Assembly: GCA_902554355.1 (NCBI GenBank)
Contig: CACDOC010000003.1
Coordinates: 1 to 64,000, forward strand
Origin: an uncultured SAR86 cluster bacterium
GTDB lineage: Bacteria > Pseudomonadota > Gammaproteobacteria > Magnimaribacterales > Magnimaribacteraceae
Reading direction: 5' to 3'
DNA: 64,000 nt
Below, piece after piece: positions 34,463-43,672 of the stretch. The notes beneath the pieces are model-generated. The model was not told where the DNA came from, did not search any database, and saw only the letters and a program-made list of their open reading frames with translations. Numbering within the stretch: the stretch's first letter is position 1; each line of letters begins with the position of its first letter. A program made the translations under genes and the position numbers.

Positions 34463-36171
34463 TAATCTAACCCTAATTCTTTTATGGCTTCTTCCCTCAT
34501 TAGTTTTTTCGCTGTTTTACCAGAAGCAATTCTTGGTAATTCATCTTCTTGGAACCACATGCGTTCAGGAATTTTAAACTTAGCTATTTTTCCATCCAAG
34601 AAAGATGATAATTCAGCTTCATTCAAAGTTTGTCCTGGTTTAAGAGCAATTCTAGTAACTAGGCTTTCCCCTAAACGCTCATCAGGTATTCCAAATACAG
34701 AGGCTTCCGCAACAGCTGGATGCTCAGCAATCACGCCTTCAATCTCTAAACAAGCAATGTTTTCTCCTCCTCTAATGACAATGTCTTTAATTCGGTCTTT
34801 AATGAAAACAAAACCATCTTCATCAACGCAACCCACATCGCCACTTCTGAACCAGCCTTCGGAATCCATAGCTTCTTTAGTTGCTTCCTCATTTTTCCAA
34901 TAACATCTAAAATTAGAAGCAGACCTAATAGCTACTTCACCCAATTCACCGGTTTCTACTTCATTACCTTCTTCATCTAAAATTTTAATTTCATGAACTA
35001 AAGGGGTAGGGAATCCCGCAGAATCAGGTTTACTGTAAAGAAGTTTTCCGCTTGCGTTTGTTCCAGCAGCATTCGTTTCAGTTAATCCATATCCAACACC
35101 AGCCGCTTTAGTTGGGTGATTTTTTTCTTGATCCTTAATTTGTTCAGGTGGTCTAGCGGCTCCACCACCACTTAACATGGCTAAGCTTGAAACATCTATA
35201 TCTGGGTTTTCTTCACTGGTTCTCAATATGTCTTGATTCATTGTAGGCACGCCAGAGAAGGAAGTGACTTTATATTTTTCAATGAGTTCAATTGCCTTGA
35301 GAGGGTCCCATTTATACATCAGAACCATTTTTGTTGCTGACAATAAAGACAACAGAAAATTAGAATGGGAACCGGTTACATGAAATAAAGGAACGGCTGC
35401 TAGAGTGCATGGTTTTTCCGGTTGCGGAAAGGTCGGACCATCACTTTCTAAACTTCCTGCTAATGTAGCGAGGAATGCCCAAGCTACTGGTGTATTTATA
35501 ATTGATCTATGAGTAGCAACAACTCCTTTAGGGTATCCAGTACTTCCTGATGTATACATGATGCTAGCATCATCTTCAGGGCCAACTTCAACCACAGGAA
35601 AGCTTTCTTTAGGTTCTACTACTTCATCAAAATTAACAGCATTTTCATATGCACTTGCATCGCAACGAACAGCTATTCTTGGTATGTCTTCAACAAAACC
35701 TTTAAGTCTTTCAAGTCTCTCATCGTCTCCAATAAATAGCTTAGATTCACTATGAGTAATGCCATAATCTAATTCTTCACCTTGCCACCAAGAATTTAAT
35801 GGAACTGCAATAGCGCCTATCGAAGTAACCGCCATATAACTATATATCCATTCTGGATAGTTTCTCATGGAAAAAGAAACTGAATCCCCTTTCTCTATGT
35901 TATATGTTTCTTGCAAAACATGAGCTAGACCAGCAGCTTTATTTAGGACCTCTTGGTAACTATACGACTCATCTTCATAAGCTAAAAAGTCCCATTCACC
36001 ATGAATTAAAGCAAATTGAAAATATTCACCCAAAGTTTTTGGGGCACTAGCAAAGGTGTTATAAGTATTTCCTCTAATTGTTTCTTCTTTTAATTCGAAT
36101 AAGCCTTCTTTAGTGAGTTCTTTAGCTAAAGATTCTCGGTTTTCTTTTTTTAAAAATTCGTCTACATGCAT
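34462..36171 (-). CDS. AMP-binding acyl-CoA synthetase
   Basis: 569 aa ANL-superfamily enzyme. The P-loop is MYTSGSTGYPKGVV, A5 is GYGLTETNA, A7 is WFRSGDVGCVDEDGFVFIKDR and A10 is ASGKTAKK. It activates a fatty or carboxylic acid to the CoA thioester via the acyl-AMP. It starts the run of enoyl-CoA hydratase and SDR genes that would carry out beta-oxidation-like steps. 1-bp overlap with the SDR. Confidence 0.95.
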   Translation of the reverse strand: MHVDEFLKKENRESLAKELTKEGLFELKEETIRGNTYNTFASAPKTLGEYFQFALIHGEWDFLAYEDESYSYQEVLNKAAGLAHVLQETYNIEKGDSVSFSMRNYPEWIYSYMAVTSIGAIAVPLNSWWQGEELDYGITHSESKLFIGDDERLERLKGFVEDIPRIAVRCDASAYENAVNFDEVVEPKESFPVVEVGPEDDASIMYTSGSTGYPKGVVATHRSIINTPVAWAFLATLAGSLESDGPTFPQPEKPCTLAAVPLFHVTGSHSNFLLSLLSATKMVLMYKWDPLKAIELIEKYKVTSFSGVPTMNQDILRTSEENPDIDVSSLAMLSGGGAARPPEQIKDQEKNHPTKAAGVGYGLTETNAAGTNASGKLLYSKPDSAGFPTPLVHEIKILDEEGNEVETGELGEVAIRSASNFRCYWKNEEATKEAMDSEGWFRSGDVGCVDEDGFVFIKDRIKDIVIRGGENIACLEIEGVIAEHPAVAEASVFGIPDERLGESLVTRIALKPGQTLNEAELSSFLDGKIAKFKIPERMWFQEDELPRIASGKTAKKLMREEAIKELGLD

Positions 36172-36172
36172 T

Positions 36173-36991
36173 TTACTTTCCTGTAAATTTGGCCTCTCTC
36201 TTTTCTACAAAGTGAGCGACACCTTCTTTAAAATCCTCTGATCCAAAACTATCTAGCATTGCTTGCATAGAGCTCTCAAGATTCTCGCTGATCGTTTCTC
36301 CTTGTGCATTGTATATTTGCTCTTTCATGATCCTTAGCGATCTAGGGGAGACATTTTTAGCTAAATCTTTAGCGTACTCTAAAACAGCATCATCAAATTC
36401 TGATTCAGAGAAAGTTTTATTAACTATTCCCATCTGCTCAGCTTCTTCCGCTGTAAATTTTCTTGAAGAGAATAAAATATCATTTGCCCTTGCTATTCCA
36501 ACTAACCTAGGAAGTATCCAACCGACACCCCATTCAGCTATTAGCCCTCTTTTTGAAAAAGCGCTTGAAAATACTGCTCCTTCTTTAGCAAACCTTATAT
36601 CTGCGTAAAGAGCCATGATGAATCCGACTCCTGCTGCAGGACCATTTATAGCAGCAATAATGGGTTTAGGAACTGTAGGGAAGTAGCTAAACCCTCCATC
36701 AAAACCTTTGACTCCATTTGTAGCATAGTTTCTTTCTTCTGCTTCTAACTGAGATCCTTGGGACTCTCCTTGACTTGTCGCTGCAAGACCATCCATGTCA
36801 GCACCTGCACAAAAGCCTCTTCCAGCTCCAGTAACTATGATCACTTTCACTTCATCATCTTTAGCTGCATCGTCTAGTTTTTCTTTTAGACCAGCCCTGA
36901 TTTCATCATTGACTGCGTTAAGTCTGTCAGGCCTATTTAATGTAACAATCGCTACACCTTCTTTTTTTTCTAATAAAACTGCATTATTCAT
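36173..36991 (-). CDS. Enoyl-CoA hydratase/isomerase family protein
   Basis: 272 aa. Opening LNRPDRLNAV, oxyanion segment GRGFCAGADMDG, and AAINGPAAGVGFIMALYADI carry the crotonase fold. The active-site glutamate region around FSKRGLIAEWGVGWILPRLVG matches PaaG-like isomerases or hydratases. 1 bp downstream gap to the AMP-binding enzyme. Confidence 0.92.
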   Translation of the reverse strand: MNNAVLLEKKEGVAIVTLNRPDRLNAVNDEIRAGLKEKLDDAAKDDEVKVIIVTGAGRGFCAGADMDGLAATSQGESQGSQLEAEERNYATNGVKGFDGGFSYFPTVPKPIIAAINGPAAGVGFIMALYADIRFAKEGAVFSSAFSKRGLIAEWGVGWILPRLVGIARANDILFSSRKFTAEEAEQMGIVNKTFSESEFDDAVLEYAKDLAKNVSPRSLRIMKEQIYNAQGETISENLESSMQAMLDSFGSEDFKEGVAHFVEKREAKFTGK

Positions 36992-37005
36992 ATTTATCTC
37001 CTTTA

Positions 37006-37770
37006 TTAAGCTGTAGAGCCTCCGTCTATCACTAAAGTATGACCATTTACAAAGGTCCCTGCTTGGGAAGCTAAAAATACAGCAGCTCCTCCTATTTCAT
37101 CAGGTTCTCCAATTCTCCTTAGAGGGCAGCCAGCTGTTGATGCTTTAAGAATTTCAGGATTTTCCCATAACGCTCTTGCGAAGTCTGTTTTAAAGAGACC
37201 AGGCGCTATTGCATTGGTTCTTACGTTATGAGGTCCAAATTCTGCAGCTAAATTCTTAACCAACATGATATCTGCTGCTTTAGAAATATTGTAGGTACCA
37301 ATCACCGTGCTTGATTGTAAGCCGCCTATAGAGGAAACAATAATTATGCTTCCATCTTTTCTTTCGGTCATTTCAGGAATAACCATTTGGCATAGCAGAT
37401 GATTACTTTTGATGTTGTTGTTCATAACCTTATCAAAAGCTTCTTCAGGTATGTCCATCATGGAACCAAAGAAGGGATTAGTAGCTGCGTTACAAACCAA
37501 TATATCGATCTTGCCTAATTGCGCTCGAGTTTCGTCAACTAGCATTTGAAGAGCTGTCTGATCAGAAATATTGCATGGAATAACTATTGCTCCTCCTTCT
37601 TCGCCCTCGCAAGCTTCATTAATTTCATTAGCAACTATTTCACAAGCATCTACTTTACGACTAGATACAACCACTTTTGCTCCATGTAGAGCCATCTGCA
37701 TAGCAATTGATTTTCCAATCCCTTTTGAAGATCCAGTAATAATTGCCGTTTTTCCTTTTAAATCAAACAT
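37006..37770 (-). CDS. SDR-family oxidoreductase
   Basis: 254 aa classical SDR. Motifs TGSSKGIGKS, CNAATNP, Ser in VSSIGGLQ, YNISKAADI, and a C-terminal LVIDGGSTA strand. Likely a 3-hydroxyacyl or sterol-type dehydrogenase judging by the adjacent hydratase and acyl-CoA synthetase. 14 bp upstream of the hydratase. Confidence 0.92.
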   Translation of the reverse strand: MFDLKGKTAIITGSSKGIGKSIAMQMALHGAKVVVSSRKVDACEIVANEINEACEGEEGGAIVIPCNISDQTALQMLVDETRAQLGKIDILVCNAATNPFFGSMMDIPEEAFDKVMNNNIKSNHLLCQMVIPEMTERKDGSIIIVSSIGGLQSSTVIGTYNISKAADIMLVKNLAAEFGPHNVRTNAIAPGLFKTDFARALWENPEILKASTAGCPLRRIGEPDEIGGAAVFLASQAGTFVNGHTLVIDGGSTA

Positions 37771-37867
37771 AAATTCTCCCTAGTAATAGCAAGCAGTCTA
37801 CTCTAGATTCTTTCTAGAAAAAATACTTAAACGAACAAAAAGATTAGACTTTTGATAAAATTCTTTA

Positions 37868-40093
37868 ATGATAAGAAAATCTATTTACTCTTTTCTGGTC
37901 ATAGTTCTAATTTATTTTGGTTTTGCCTATCTCGTAGCTATAGGATCTATAGGAAATTATGAAGGACCTGGCAAGATTTCAATTTCATCCACTCCAGAGG
38001 AAGTTTTAAATAAAAGAACTCAACAACAACTTGATGATAAAAATAAAGTTGGTATTGATGATACTAAATTAATTTTATTTGGTGATTTGCATGTCCATAC
38101 CACCTATTCATCAGACGCTTTTCTTTTCAGCCTTCCATTGATGGCTGGGGAGGGTACACATCCACCCGCAGATGCATGTGATTTTGCAAGATATTGTTCT
38201 TCCCTAGATTTTTGGTCTAACACTGATCATGCAGAAGATTTAACTCCTAAAGATTGGCAAGAAATAAAAGATACTGTCAGACAATGCAATCAGGTTAGTG
38301 GAGAGGGACAACAAGACACTATTGCTTTTTTAGGTTGGGAATGGACACAACAAGGTGGATATGGAATACCGCATTATGGTCATAAAAATATCATCTTGAA
38401 AGATTTAGAAGAAAATCAAATACCAGCAAGACCAATTGCTTCCCCTCAAGTAGGTTTTGCCAATATGCCTTTTCCTGCAAGATTCGGATTATCTTCCTTA
38501 AGACCTTTTGATGGAAGAGTTCAAGACTTAATGACTTATGCAAGAGATGGCCAAACAACTCCATGTGAACAGGGAGTATCCGTTCAAGATCTACCCAAAG
38601 ACTGCAGAGAATACGCAGATAACCCAGGAGAACTTTTCGATAAATTAAATGAATGGGGGCATGAAGCGGTTGTTATTCCTCATGGGACTGCTTGGGGAGC
38701 ATATACACCTCCCGAAAGTGATTGGCAAAAACAACTTACTGATGAATTTTACGACCCTAATTATCAAACATTAATTGAAGTTTATTCCGGTCATGGTAAT
38801 TCTGAACTGTACAGAAATTGGAGAAGTGTTCTCTATGATGAAGACGGTGAAGCTATTTGCCCGAGTCCTTCTGATAATTACCTTCCAGCTTGCTGGCAAG
38901 CAGGAGTAATTATTCAAGAAAGGTGCTTAGAAGAAGGAGAGAGTGAAAGGGTATGTACTCAAAGAGCTAAGGAAGCTAGACGAAATTATGCAGATGCAGG
39001 TAATGCCGGACAGGCGACTGTTTTCAAGGAAGACCCCACCGAATGGCTGAACTCTAATCAGTGTCAGGATTGTTTTTTACCGGCTTTCAATATGAAACCT
39101 AAAGGTTCAGCTCAATACATTTTGGCATTAAGGAACTTTGATCCAAATGATACTGTTGAACGATTTAAGTTCGGATTTATTGGTTCAAGCGATACACATT
39201 CTGCTAGACCTGGAAATGGATATAAGGATATTAATAGAATTGACTTTACTGATGCAGCAGGTCCAACAGAGCCAGCAGGGTTTAGTTTATTTGGTTTCAA
39301 TGAAGGAGAAGGTGTTTATGCAAAATCTACCGCTAAAAATTATACACCTGAGTCAATGCCCCCCGGCCCACCTGAAGCTGACAGGATCATGTCTTACTTC
39401 TATACGGGAGGATTAATAGCAACGCATTCTGTAGATAAGTCTCGAGACTCAATATGGCGCTCAATCAAAAATAAAGAAGTTTACGCAACAAGTGGACCAA
39501 GAATTCTTTTATGGTTTGATCTAGTTAATTCAGAAGAAGGGATTTTACCTATGGGTTCTGAAACAGAACTAAAGAAAAATCCTAGATTCATTGTTAGAGC
39601 ACTAGGTTCCTTAGAACAGAAACCTGGTTGTCCTGACTACGCAGTTAATGCTCTCGGAAAAGAAAGAACTAAACTTCTATGTAAAAATGAATGCTACAAC
39701 CCATCTGATACTAGAAGGACAATCGATAAGATTGAGATTATCAAAATTATTCCGCAACAATACAAAAATGAAAAACTTGATGACCTTATATTAGATCCTT
39801 GGAAAAGTTTTGAATGCACCGGATCTGAAGAGTGTTTAATTACATTTACTGACACTAGCTTTGAAGAACAACAGAGAGACGCTCTTTATTATGTTAGAGC
39901 TATTGAAAAAGAATCAAAAGCTGTGAATGCTGGAAATTTAAGGTGTGAAACAGATGCTTTTGGTCAATGCAAAGAAGTGAATCTTTGTTACGGTAGTCCT
40001 TTACAAAATCTTAGAGAAGAGGATTGTTTAGAAGATACGCAAGAGCGTGCATGGTCCTCTCCGATCTTTGTTGATTTCAGAGAGGACTATTAG
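37868..40093 (+). CDS. DUF3604 protein with PHP-like metal motifs
   Basis: 741 aa. After an N-terminal membrane anchor or signal (SIYSFLVIVLIYFGFAYLV) comes FGDLHVHTTYSSDAFLFSLP with an HxH motif, then SNTDHAED and a later GSSDTHSARPGNGYK. These are the three signature segments of DUF3604, with PHP-superfamily-like metal ligands. Many Cys residues in the C-terminal third (about 560-720) suggest disulfides and periplasmic location. Function unestablished; an esterase role is plausible. Ends 2 bp from a convergent hydratase gene. Confidence 0.85.
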   Translation: MIRKSIYSFLVIVLIYFGFAYLVAIGSIGNYEGPGKISISSTPEEVLNKRTQQQLDDKNKVGIDDTKLILFGDLHVHTTYSSDAFLFSLPLMAGEGTHPPADACDFARYCSSLDFWSNTDHAEDLTPKDWQEIKDTVRQCNQVSGEGQQDTIAFLGWEWTQQGGYGIPHYGHKNIILKDLEENQIPARPIASPQVGFANMPFPARFGLSSLRPFDGRVQDLMTYARDGQTTPCEQGVSVQDLPKDCREYADNPGELFDKLNEWGHEAVVIPHGTAWGAYTPPESDWQKQLTDEFYDPNYQTLIEVYSGHGNSELYRNWRSVLYDEDGEAICPSPSDNYLPACWQAGVIIQERCLEEGESERVCTQRAKEARRNYADAGNAGQATVFKEDPTEWLNSNQCQDCFLPAFNMKPKGSAQYILALRNFDPNDTVERFKFGFIGSSDTHSARPGNGYKDINRIDFTDAAGPTEPAGFSLFGFNEGEGVYAKSTAKNYTPESMPPGPPEADRIMSYFYTGGLIATHSVDKSRDSIWRSIKNKEVYATSGPRILLWFDLVNSEEGILPMGSETELKKNPRFIVRALGSLEQKPGCPDYAVNALGKERTKLLCKNECYNPSDTRRTIDKIEIIKIIPQQYKNEKLDDLILDPWKSFECTGSEECLITFTDTSFEEQQRDALYYVRAIEKESKAVNAGNLRCETDAFGQCKEVNLCYGSPLQNLREEDCLEDTQERAWSSPIFVDFREDY

Positions 40094-40095
40094 TC

Positions 40096-40887
40096 TTATT
40101 TGCCTTTCCAGTTAGGTGCTCTTTTTTCAGCAAAAGCTACTGGACCTTCTATAAAGTCTTCACTTTTATATAAAGCTTGCACAGCAGGATAATTATTATT
40201 TTGCATAGATTTTTCAAGATCAGACTCATCTAAATTCTTATAAGCCACTTCCTTAGTAGCTCTAATAGACATAGGTGAGCATGCCTCTATTTCTGAAGCC
40301 CATCTTCTAGCAGCATCCATTAGCTCAGCTTGAGGAACAACCTCATTAACAAACCCCAATTCTTTAGCTTCTTCAGCTCCTACATGACGACCAGTCAACA
40401 TCATGCCCATCGCATTTTTCATACCTATTTGTCTTGGTAATCTTTGAAGACCACCTGCAAGAGCAGCTAATCCAACTTTAGGTTCAGGTAATGCAAATCT
40501 TGCATTATCAGAAGCGATAATCAAATCGCATGCTAATGCAATCTCAAATCCTCCACCCATAGCGACACCATTAACAGCTGCAATAATCGGTTTATTTAGA
40601 TTAAAACGACTAGTAAGTCCTGCAAAACCAGATTCCGCCATACCTATACTTCTATCTCCTCCAGCCGCTTGATACTTTAAATCATTACCAGCAGAAAAAG
40701 CTCTATCACCAGAACCAGTAACTATACCTACCCAAAGATCTTCATCTTTAGCAAATTCATTCCACACTTCATCAAATTCAAGATGTGATGGTGGATGCAA
40801 AGAATTCATTACGTCAGGCCTATTGATAGTGACCTCTAAAATATGTCCGTTGATCTCAGTTGTTAAAAATTCATAATCAGTTTTCAT
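40096..40887 (-). CDS. Enoyl-CoA hydratase/isomerase family protein
   Basis: 263 aa crotonase. INRPDVMNSLHPP at the start, oxyanion segment GDRAFSAGNDLKY and AVNGVAMGGGFEIALACDLII. The layout is like carnitinyl-CoA dehydratase (CaiD)-type hydratases. Cytosolic; acyl-CoA substrate unknown. Alone in its orientation here, convergent with DUF3604. Confidence 0.92.
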   Translation of the reverse strand: MKTDYEFLTTEINGHILEVTINRPDVMNSLHPPSHLEFDEVWNEFAKDEDLWVGIVTGSGDRAFSAGNDLKYQAAGGDRSIGMAESGFAGLTSRFNLNKPIIAAVNGVAMGGGFEIALACDLIIASDNARFALPEPKVGLAALAGGLQRLPRQIGMKNAMGMMLTGRHVGAEEAKELGFVNEVVPQAELMDAARRWASEIEACSPMSIRATKEVAYKNLDESDLEKSMQNNNYPAVQALYKSEDFIEGPVAFAEKRAPNWKGK

Positions 40888-40957
40888 TTAAGTCTCCTTA
40901 TTAATATAGAAAGGATAACAGTCATTCTTTATAAGTTAAATAGGGTAAGATTATGAA

Positions 40958-41677
40958 ATGGATTCAAACTTAACACTTGGAATACTTTTAACGGATCATG
41001 TGGTTCCTAAGTTACTTAAAAAACATGGCGATCAAGATGAATTTTATGAGTATATCTTTAATAAAGTTGATCCTAGTATTAATTTAAAGGTCTACGATGT
41101 TGTAATTGATGACTATCCAAATGATATTGATGAGTGTGATGGCTATATTATTACCGGCAGTAAGCTTAGCACTTATGATGATGTTGATTGGATTAAACGC
41201 TTAGAAGAATACATCAGATTATTAGACGTTTCTAAAAAAAATCTTTTAGGTGTATGTTTTGGTCATCAATTAATAGCTCAAGCCTTAGGAGGTAAAGTTG
41301 AAAAGGCTAAAGTTGGCTGGACTTTGGGCATCCAAGCTTATAATTTTTTATCTAAGTTTCCATGGGTAAAAAATCACAATGAGTCAGTAAGATTAATTCA
41401 TTCTCATCAGGACCAAGTAACTGAATTGCCTACTAAGGCTGAATTAATAGCAAAGAACGATACTGTTCCCATTGCAATGTTTAGAATTGGTGATCATATT
41501 ATGTCTATGCAAGGTCATCCTGAATTTTCAGAAGAATATGCTCATGATGTCGCTAATATGAGAAAAGAAATATTAGGAGAAAAAATTTTTAGTAAAGCGA
41601 GCCAAAGCTTAATGCAAAAAGATTCAGATAGATTAGAAGTTACCCAGTGGTGGGTAGATTTTTTTAACAAGGATTAA
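40958..41677 (+). CDS. Class I glutamine amidotransferase-like protein
   Basis: 239 aa. The nucleophile is Cys100 in LGVCFGHQLIAQALGG, and His/Glu occur in QGHPEFSEEY. No synthetase domain is attached, so it resembles free-standing GATase1 proteins (GMP-synthase-glutaminase-like, gamma-glutamyl hydrolase-like). Substrate unknown. Convergent with a TauD-type dioxygenase with a 4-bp overlap. Confidence 0.88.
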   Translation: MDSNLTLGILLTDHVVPKLLKKHGDQDEFYEYIFNKVDPSINLKVYDVVIDDYPNDIDECDGYIITGSKLSTYDDVDWIKRLEEYIRLLDVSKKNLLGVCFGHQLIAQALGGKVEKAKVGWTLGIQAYNFLSKFPWVKNHNESVRLIHSHQDQVTELPTKAELIAKNDTVPIAMFRIGDHIMSMQGHPEFSEEYAHDVANMRKEILGEKIFSKASQSLMQKDSDRLEVTQWWVDFFNKD

Positions 41678-42483
41678 CCCTCAATCGTAATCCTCTCCAT
41701 TCTTCTTAACTCTGGCCAATAATCATTTACTGGCTTGTGAAGAACTGATCTATTGTCCCAAAAAGCAATTGAATTTTGCTCCCAATTAAATCTACACACA
41801 AATTTATCTTTTTGAATATGATCGAATAAAAATTCAAGCAAATCTTTAGATTCACTAGAATCCATATTTTCTATGTGCGAAGTAAATAACCTATTAACGT
41901 ATAAAACTTTTTTATTAGTAATAGGGTGAATTTTTACCACTGGATGTGAAATAGGGGGGTTCTCTATAAGAGCACCAGCCAATCTTTCTCTGCCACCTTC
42001 TTCCGCTAAACTTTCCTGAAATCCATGCTCGAAACTATGAATTGCGTTTAATCCTAATAATTTATCTTGCATTTCTTTATCAAGATCAGAAAAAGCTGCC
42101 GACAAGCTAGCAAATAAAGTATCACCCCCAGTTTCTGGAATAACTCTTCCTATTAAAATGCTACCTAGAGGAGGGCTTGCTTTAAAGGTCATGTCCGTAT
42201 GCCACTCTTCAATTTTAGAAGGGTTTTCACGATCATTTTCCAGGATAGTTATTTCAGGAAAACCTTCTACTGTTGGGTATGCTGGATGAGTCTGTAAGTT
42301 TCCAAAAAAAGAAGCAAATCTCTTATGATCTCTTGGACTTATGTTTTGATTTCTGAAGAAAAGAACTTCATTTTCAGCTAAACAAGAAAGTAATCCAATT
42401 GATGTTTTTTCAGAAATATTAGATAGATTAATATCTTCTATATAAGCACCCAGTTCATCGTCTTTTTTAATTACTTTAAACAT
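41674..42483 (-). CDS. TauD/TfdA-family 2-oxoglutarate dioxygenase
   Basis: 269 aa. The iron ligands are in WHTDMTFKASPP and the C-terminal His lies in FWDNRSVLHKP, with Arg near the end (LRRMERITIEG) for 2-oxoglutarate. Such enzymes release sulfite, or hydroxylate herbicide-type or carnitine-like molecules. Substrate not assignable. It converges with the amidotransferase. Confidence 0.9.
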   Translation of the reverse strand: MFKVIKKDDELGAYIEDINLSNISEKTSIGLLSCLAENEVLFFRNQNISPRDHKRFASFFGNLQTHPAYPTVEGFPEITILENDRENPSKIEEWHTDMTFKASPPLGSILIGRVIPETGGDTLFASLSAAFSDLDKEMQDKLLGLNAIHSFEHGFQESLAEEGGRERLAGALIENPPISHPVVKIHPITNKKVLYVNRLFTSHIENMDSSESKDLLEFLFDHIQKDKFVCRFNWEQNSIAFWDNRSVLHKPVNDYWPELRRMERITIEG

Positions 42484-42525
42484 AATTTAGGTTAGGTTAT
42501 CAGAAACAGACAATAATTTATAAAT

Positions 42526-42993
42526 ATGAACATTGTTTTAACAAGACACGCTAAATCTAGCTGGGATAATTTGAATCTTACTGATCATGACCGCCCTTTG
42601 AATAGAAGAGGAAGGGAAGATGCAGAGCTTGTAGCTAAATATCTGGCTACTTATGAATATACATATAAAACTATATTGTGTAGCACATCAAAGAGAACAT
42701 CTGAGACGCTAGAGATTTTCTTAAACTATATCCACAAAGTAGATCAAATTAATTACCTATCTAACTTATATCATGCTTCAGCAGAGACTATAAGAAAGGA
42801 AATTACTACTTTAGACACAGATGGAACATATATGCTTTTAGGGCATAACCCTGGTATAGAAGACTTCTTAAGAAATCTCCATAAAGATACTTCTTTGAAA
42901 GTCCCCACATGCTCAATAGCTTTATTATCTAACCAAAATAATTACCTACGGTTAAATAAATTAATTACTCCAAAGGAATTAAAGTCACAATAA
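42526..42993 (+). CDS. sixA: SixA-type phosphohistidine phosphatase
   Basis: 155 aa. The phosphohistidine motif is VLTRHAKSSWDN (RHG-type, here RHA), and LGHNPGIEDF carries the second catalytic His. Length and the small single-domain form match SixA, which dephosphorylates phosphotransfer histidine domains. It precedes the phosphate-starvation island by 76 bp; a link to the downstream two-component system is possible but unproven. Confidence 0.88.
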   Translation: MNIVLTRHAKSSWDNLNLTDHDRPLNRRGREDAELVAKYLATYEYTYKTILCSTSKRTSETLEIFLNYIHKVDQINYLSNLYHASAETIRKEITTLDTDGTYMLLGHNPGIEDFLRNLHKDTSLKVPTCSIALLSNQNNYLRLNKLITPKELKSQ

Positions 42994-43005
42994 GACTCTT
43001 TACAA

Positions 43006-43054
43006 TGTCACACAAATGTCATATAAAAGACACATATGTGACAATTATGTGACA
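43006..43054. promoter_or_regulatory. Putative PHO-box array upstream of the 151-aa secreted protein
   Basis: Hexamers recur at exact 11-bp steps: TGTCAC (43006), TGTCAT (43017), AGACAC (43028) on the plus strand, then GTGACA at 43038 and 43049, which are TGTCAC on the minus strand, again 11 bp apart. 11-bp direct repeats of a TGTCA core are the hallmark of PhoB boxes. The array ends a few bases before the Shine-Dalgarno AAGGAG of the next gene. Confidence 0.75.
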
Positions 43055-43068
43055 TATAAGGAGTAAAC

Positions 43069-43524
43069 ATGAAATTAATCGTCAAAATAATTAGTTTAAG
43101 TCTAATAATGATTTCTTCTTATACATATTCGGAGTCCAATCACGGATCTCTTTTCTCATTTACAGAAAATATGCTAGAAATCGAAGGATCTGCTCCTAAT
43201 ATAATATTTTCAAGCAATGATGAGATAGGTGAATTATGCTCAGATGAAATGATTGCTTGCTTTAGGTCCGATAAACCTTCAAATATATATATTCAAGCTG
43301 GACTCGGCGAAGACTTGATTAATGCTACATTAGTTGGTCTTATGTCTGATTATTTACAATTTAATGAAAATAAAAATATAGATTATTTAAAGAGTTGTAA
43401 TGTTCAAGTAGACTATCTTTTAAGCTCATTTAAGGTAAATAAAGCCAAGATTTATAAAGCTACTGCTTGTGGAAGGAAAACTATTTCACATAAAGAGATG
43501 GAAATTCTTCTAGCATCAAAATAA
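43069..43524 (+). CDS. Uncharacterised secreted protein, PHO-box controlled
   Basis: 151 aa. The signal peptide is MKLIVKIISLSLIMISSYTYS. The mature protein has four Cys (57, 64, 110, 134), enough for two disulfides, consistent with periplasmic folding. No family recognised. A densest-in-window PHO-box array lies right in front, with AAGGAG 6 bp before the ATG, and a strong hairpin terminator follows, so it is a single-gene, probably phosphate-responsive unit. Confidence 0.75.
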   Translation: MKLIVKIISLSLIMISSYTYSESNHGSLFSFTENMLEIEGSAPNIIFSSNDEIGELCSDEMIACFRSDKPSNIYIQAGLGEDLINATLVGLMSDYLQFNENKNIDYLKSCNVQVDYLLSSFKVNKAKIYKATACGRKTISHKEMEILLASK

Positions 43525-43537
43525 ATTTCTTAGGGAG

Positions 43538-43569
43538 AAAAAAAGAGGGACTTGATCCCTCTTTTTTTT
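43538..43569. terminator. Bidirectional rho-independent terminator
   Basis: AAAAAAAGAGGGA, loop CTTGA, TCCCTCTTTTTTTT. A 13-bp stem with A run on one side and U run on the other. It ends the 151-aa protein transcript. Confidence 0.92.
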
Positions 43570-43672
43570 CAAATTAGAAACTTAACATTCACAAGTTTGT
43601 AATCCTATAAGTTTAAGATTTGCACCATATATAGTTTTAAAATTTCTTAAAACCACAATATGTTGTAGATTT

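Noticed and set aside
34484-34903. 139-aa plus-strand ORF
   Set aside because: Shadow of the acyl-CoA synthetase gene on the other strand.
43580-43672. PHO box in front of plcP
   Set aside because: Only a loose TTCACAAG stretch is visible and no second half-site at 11 or 22 bp; plcP control is left open.
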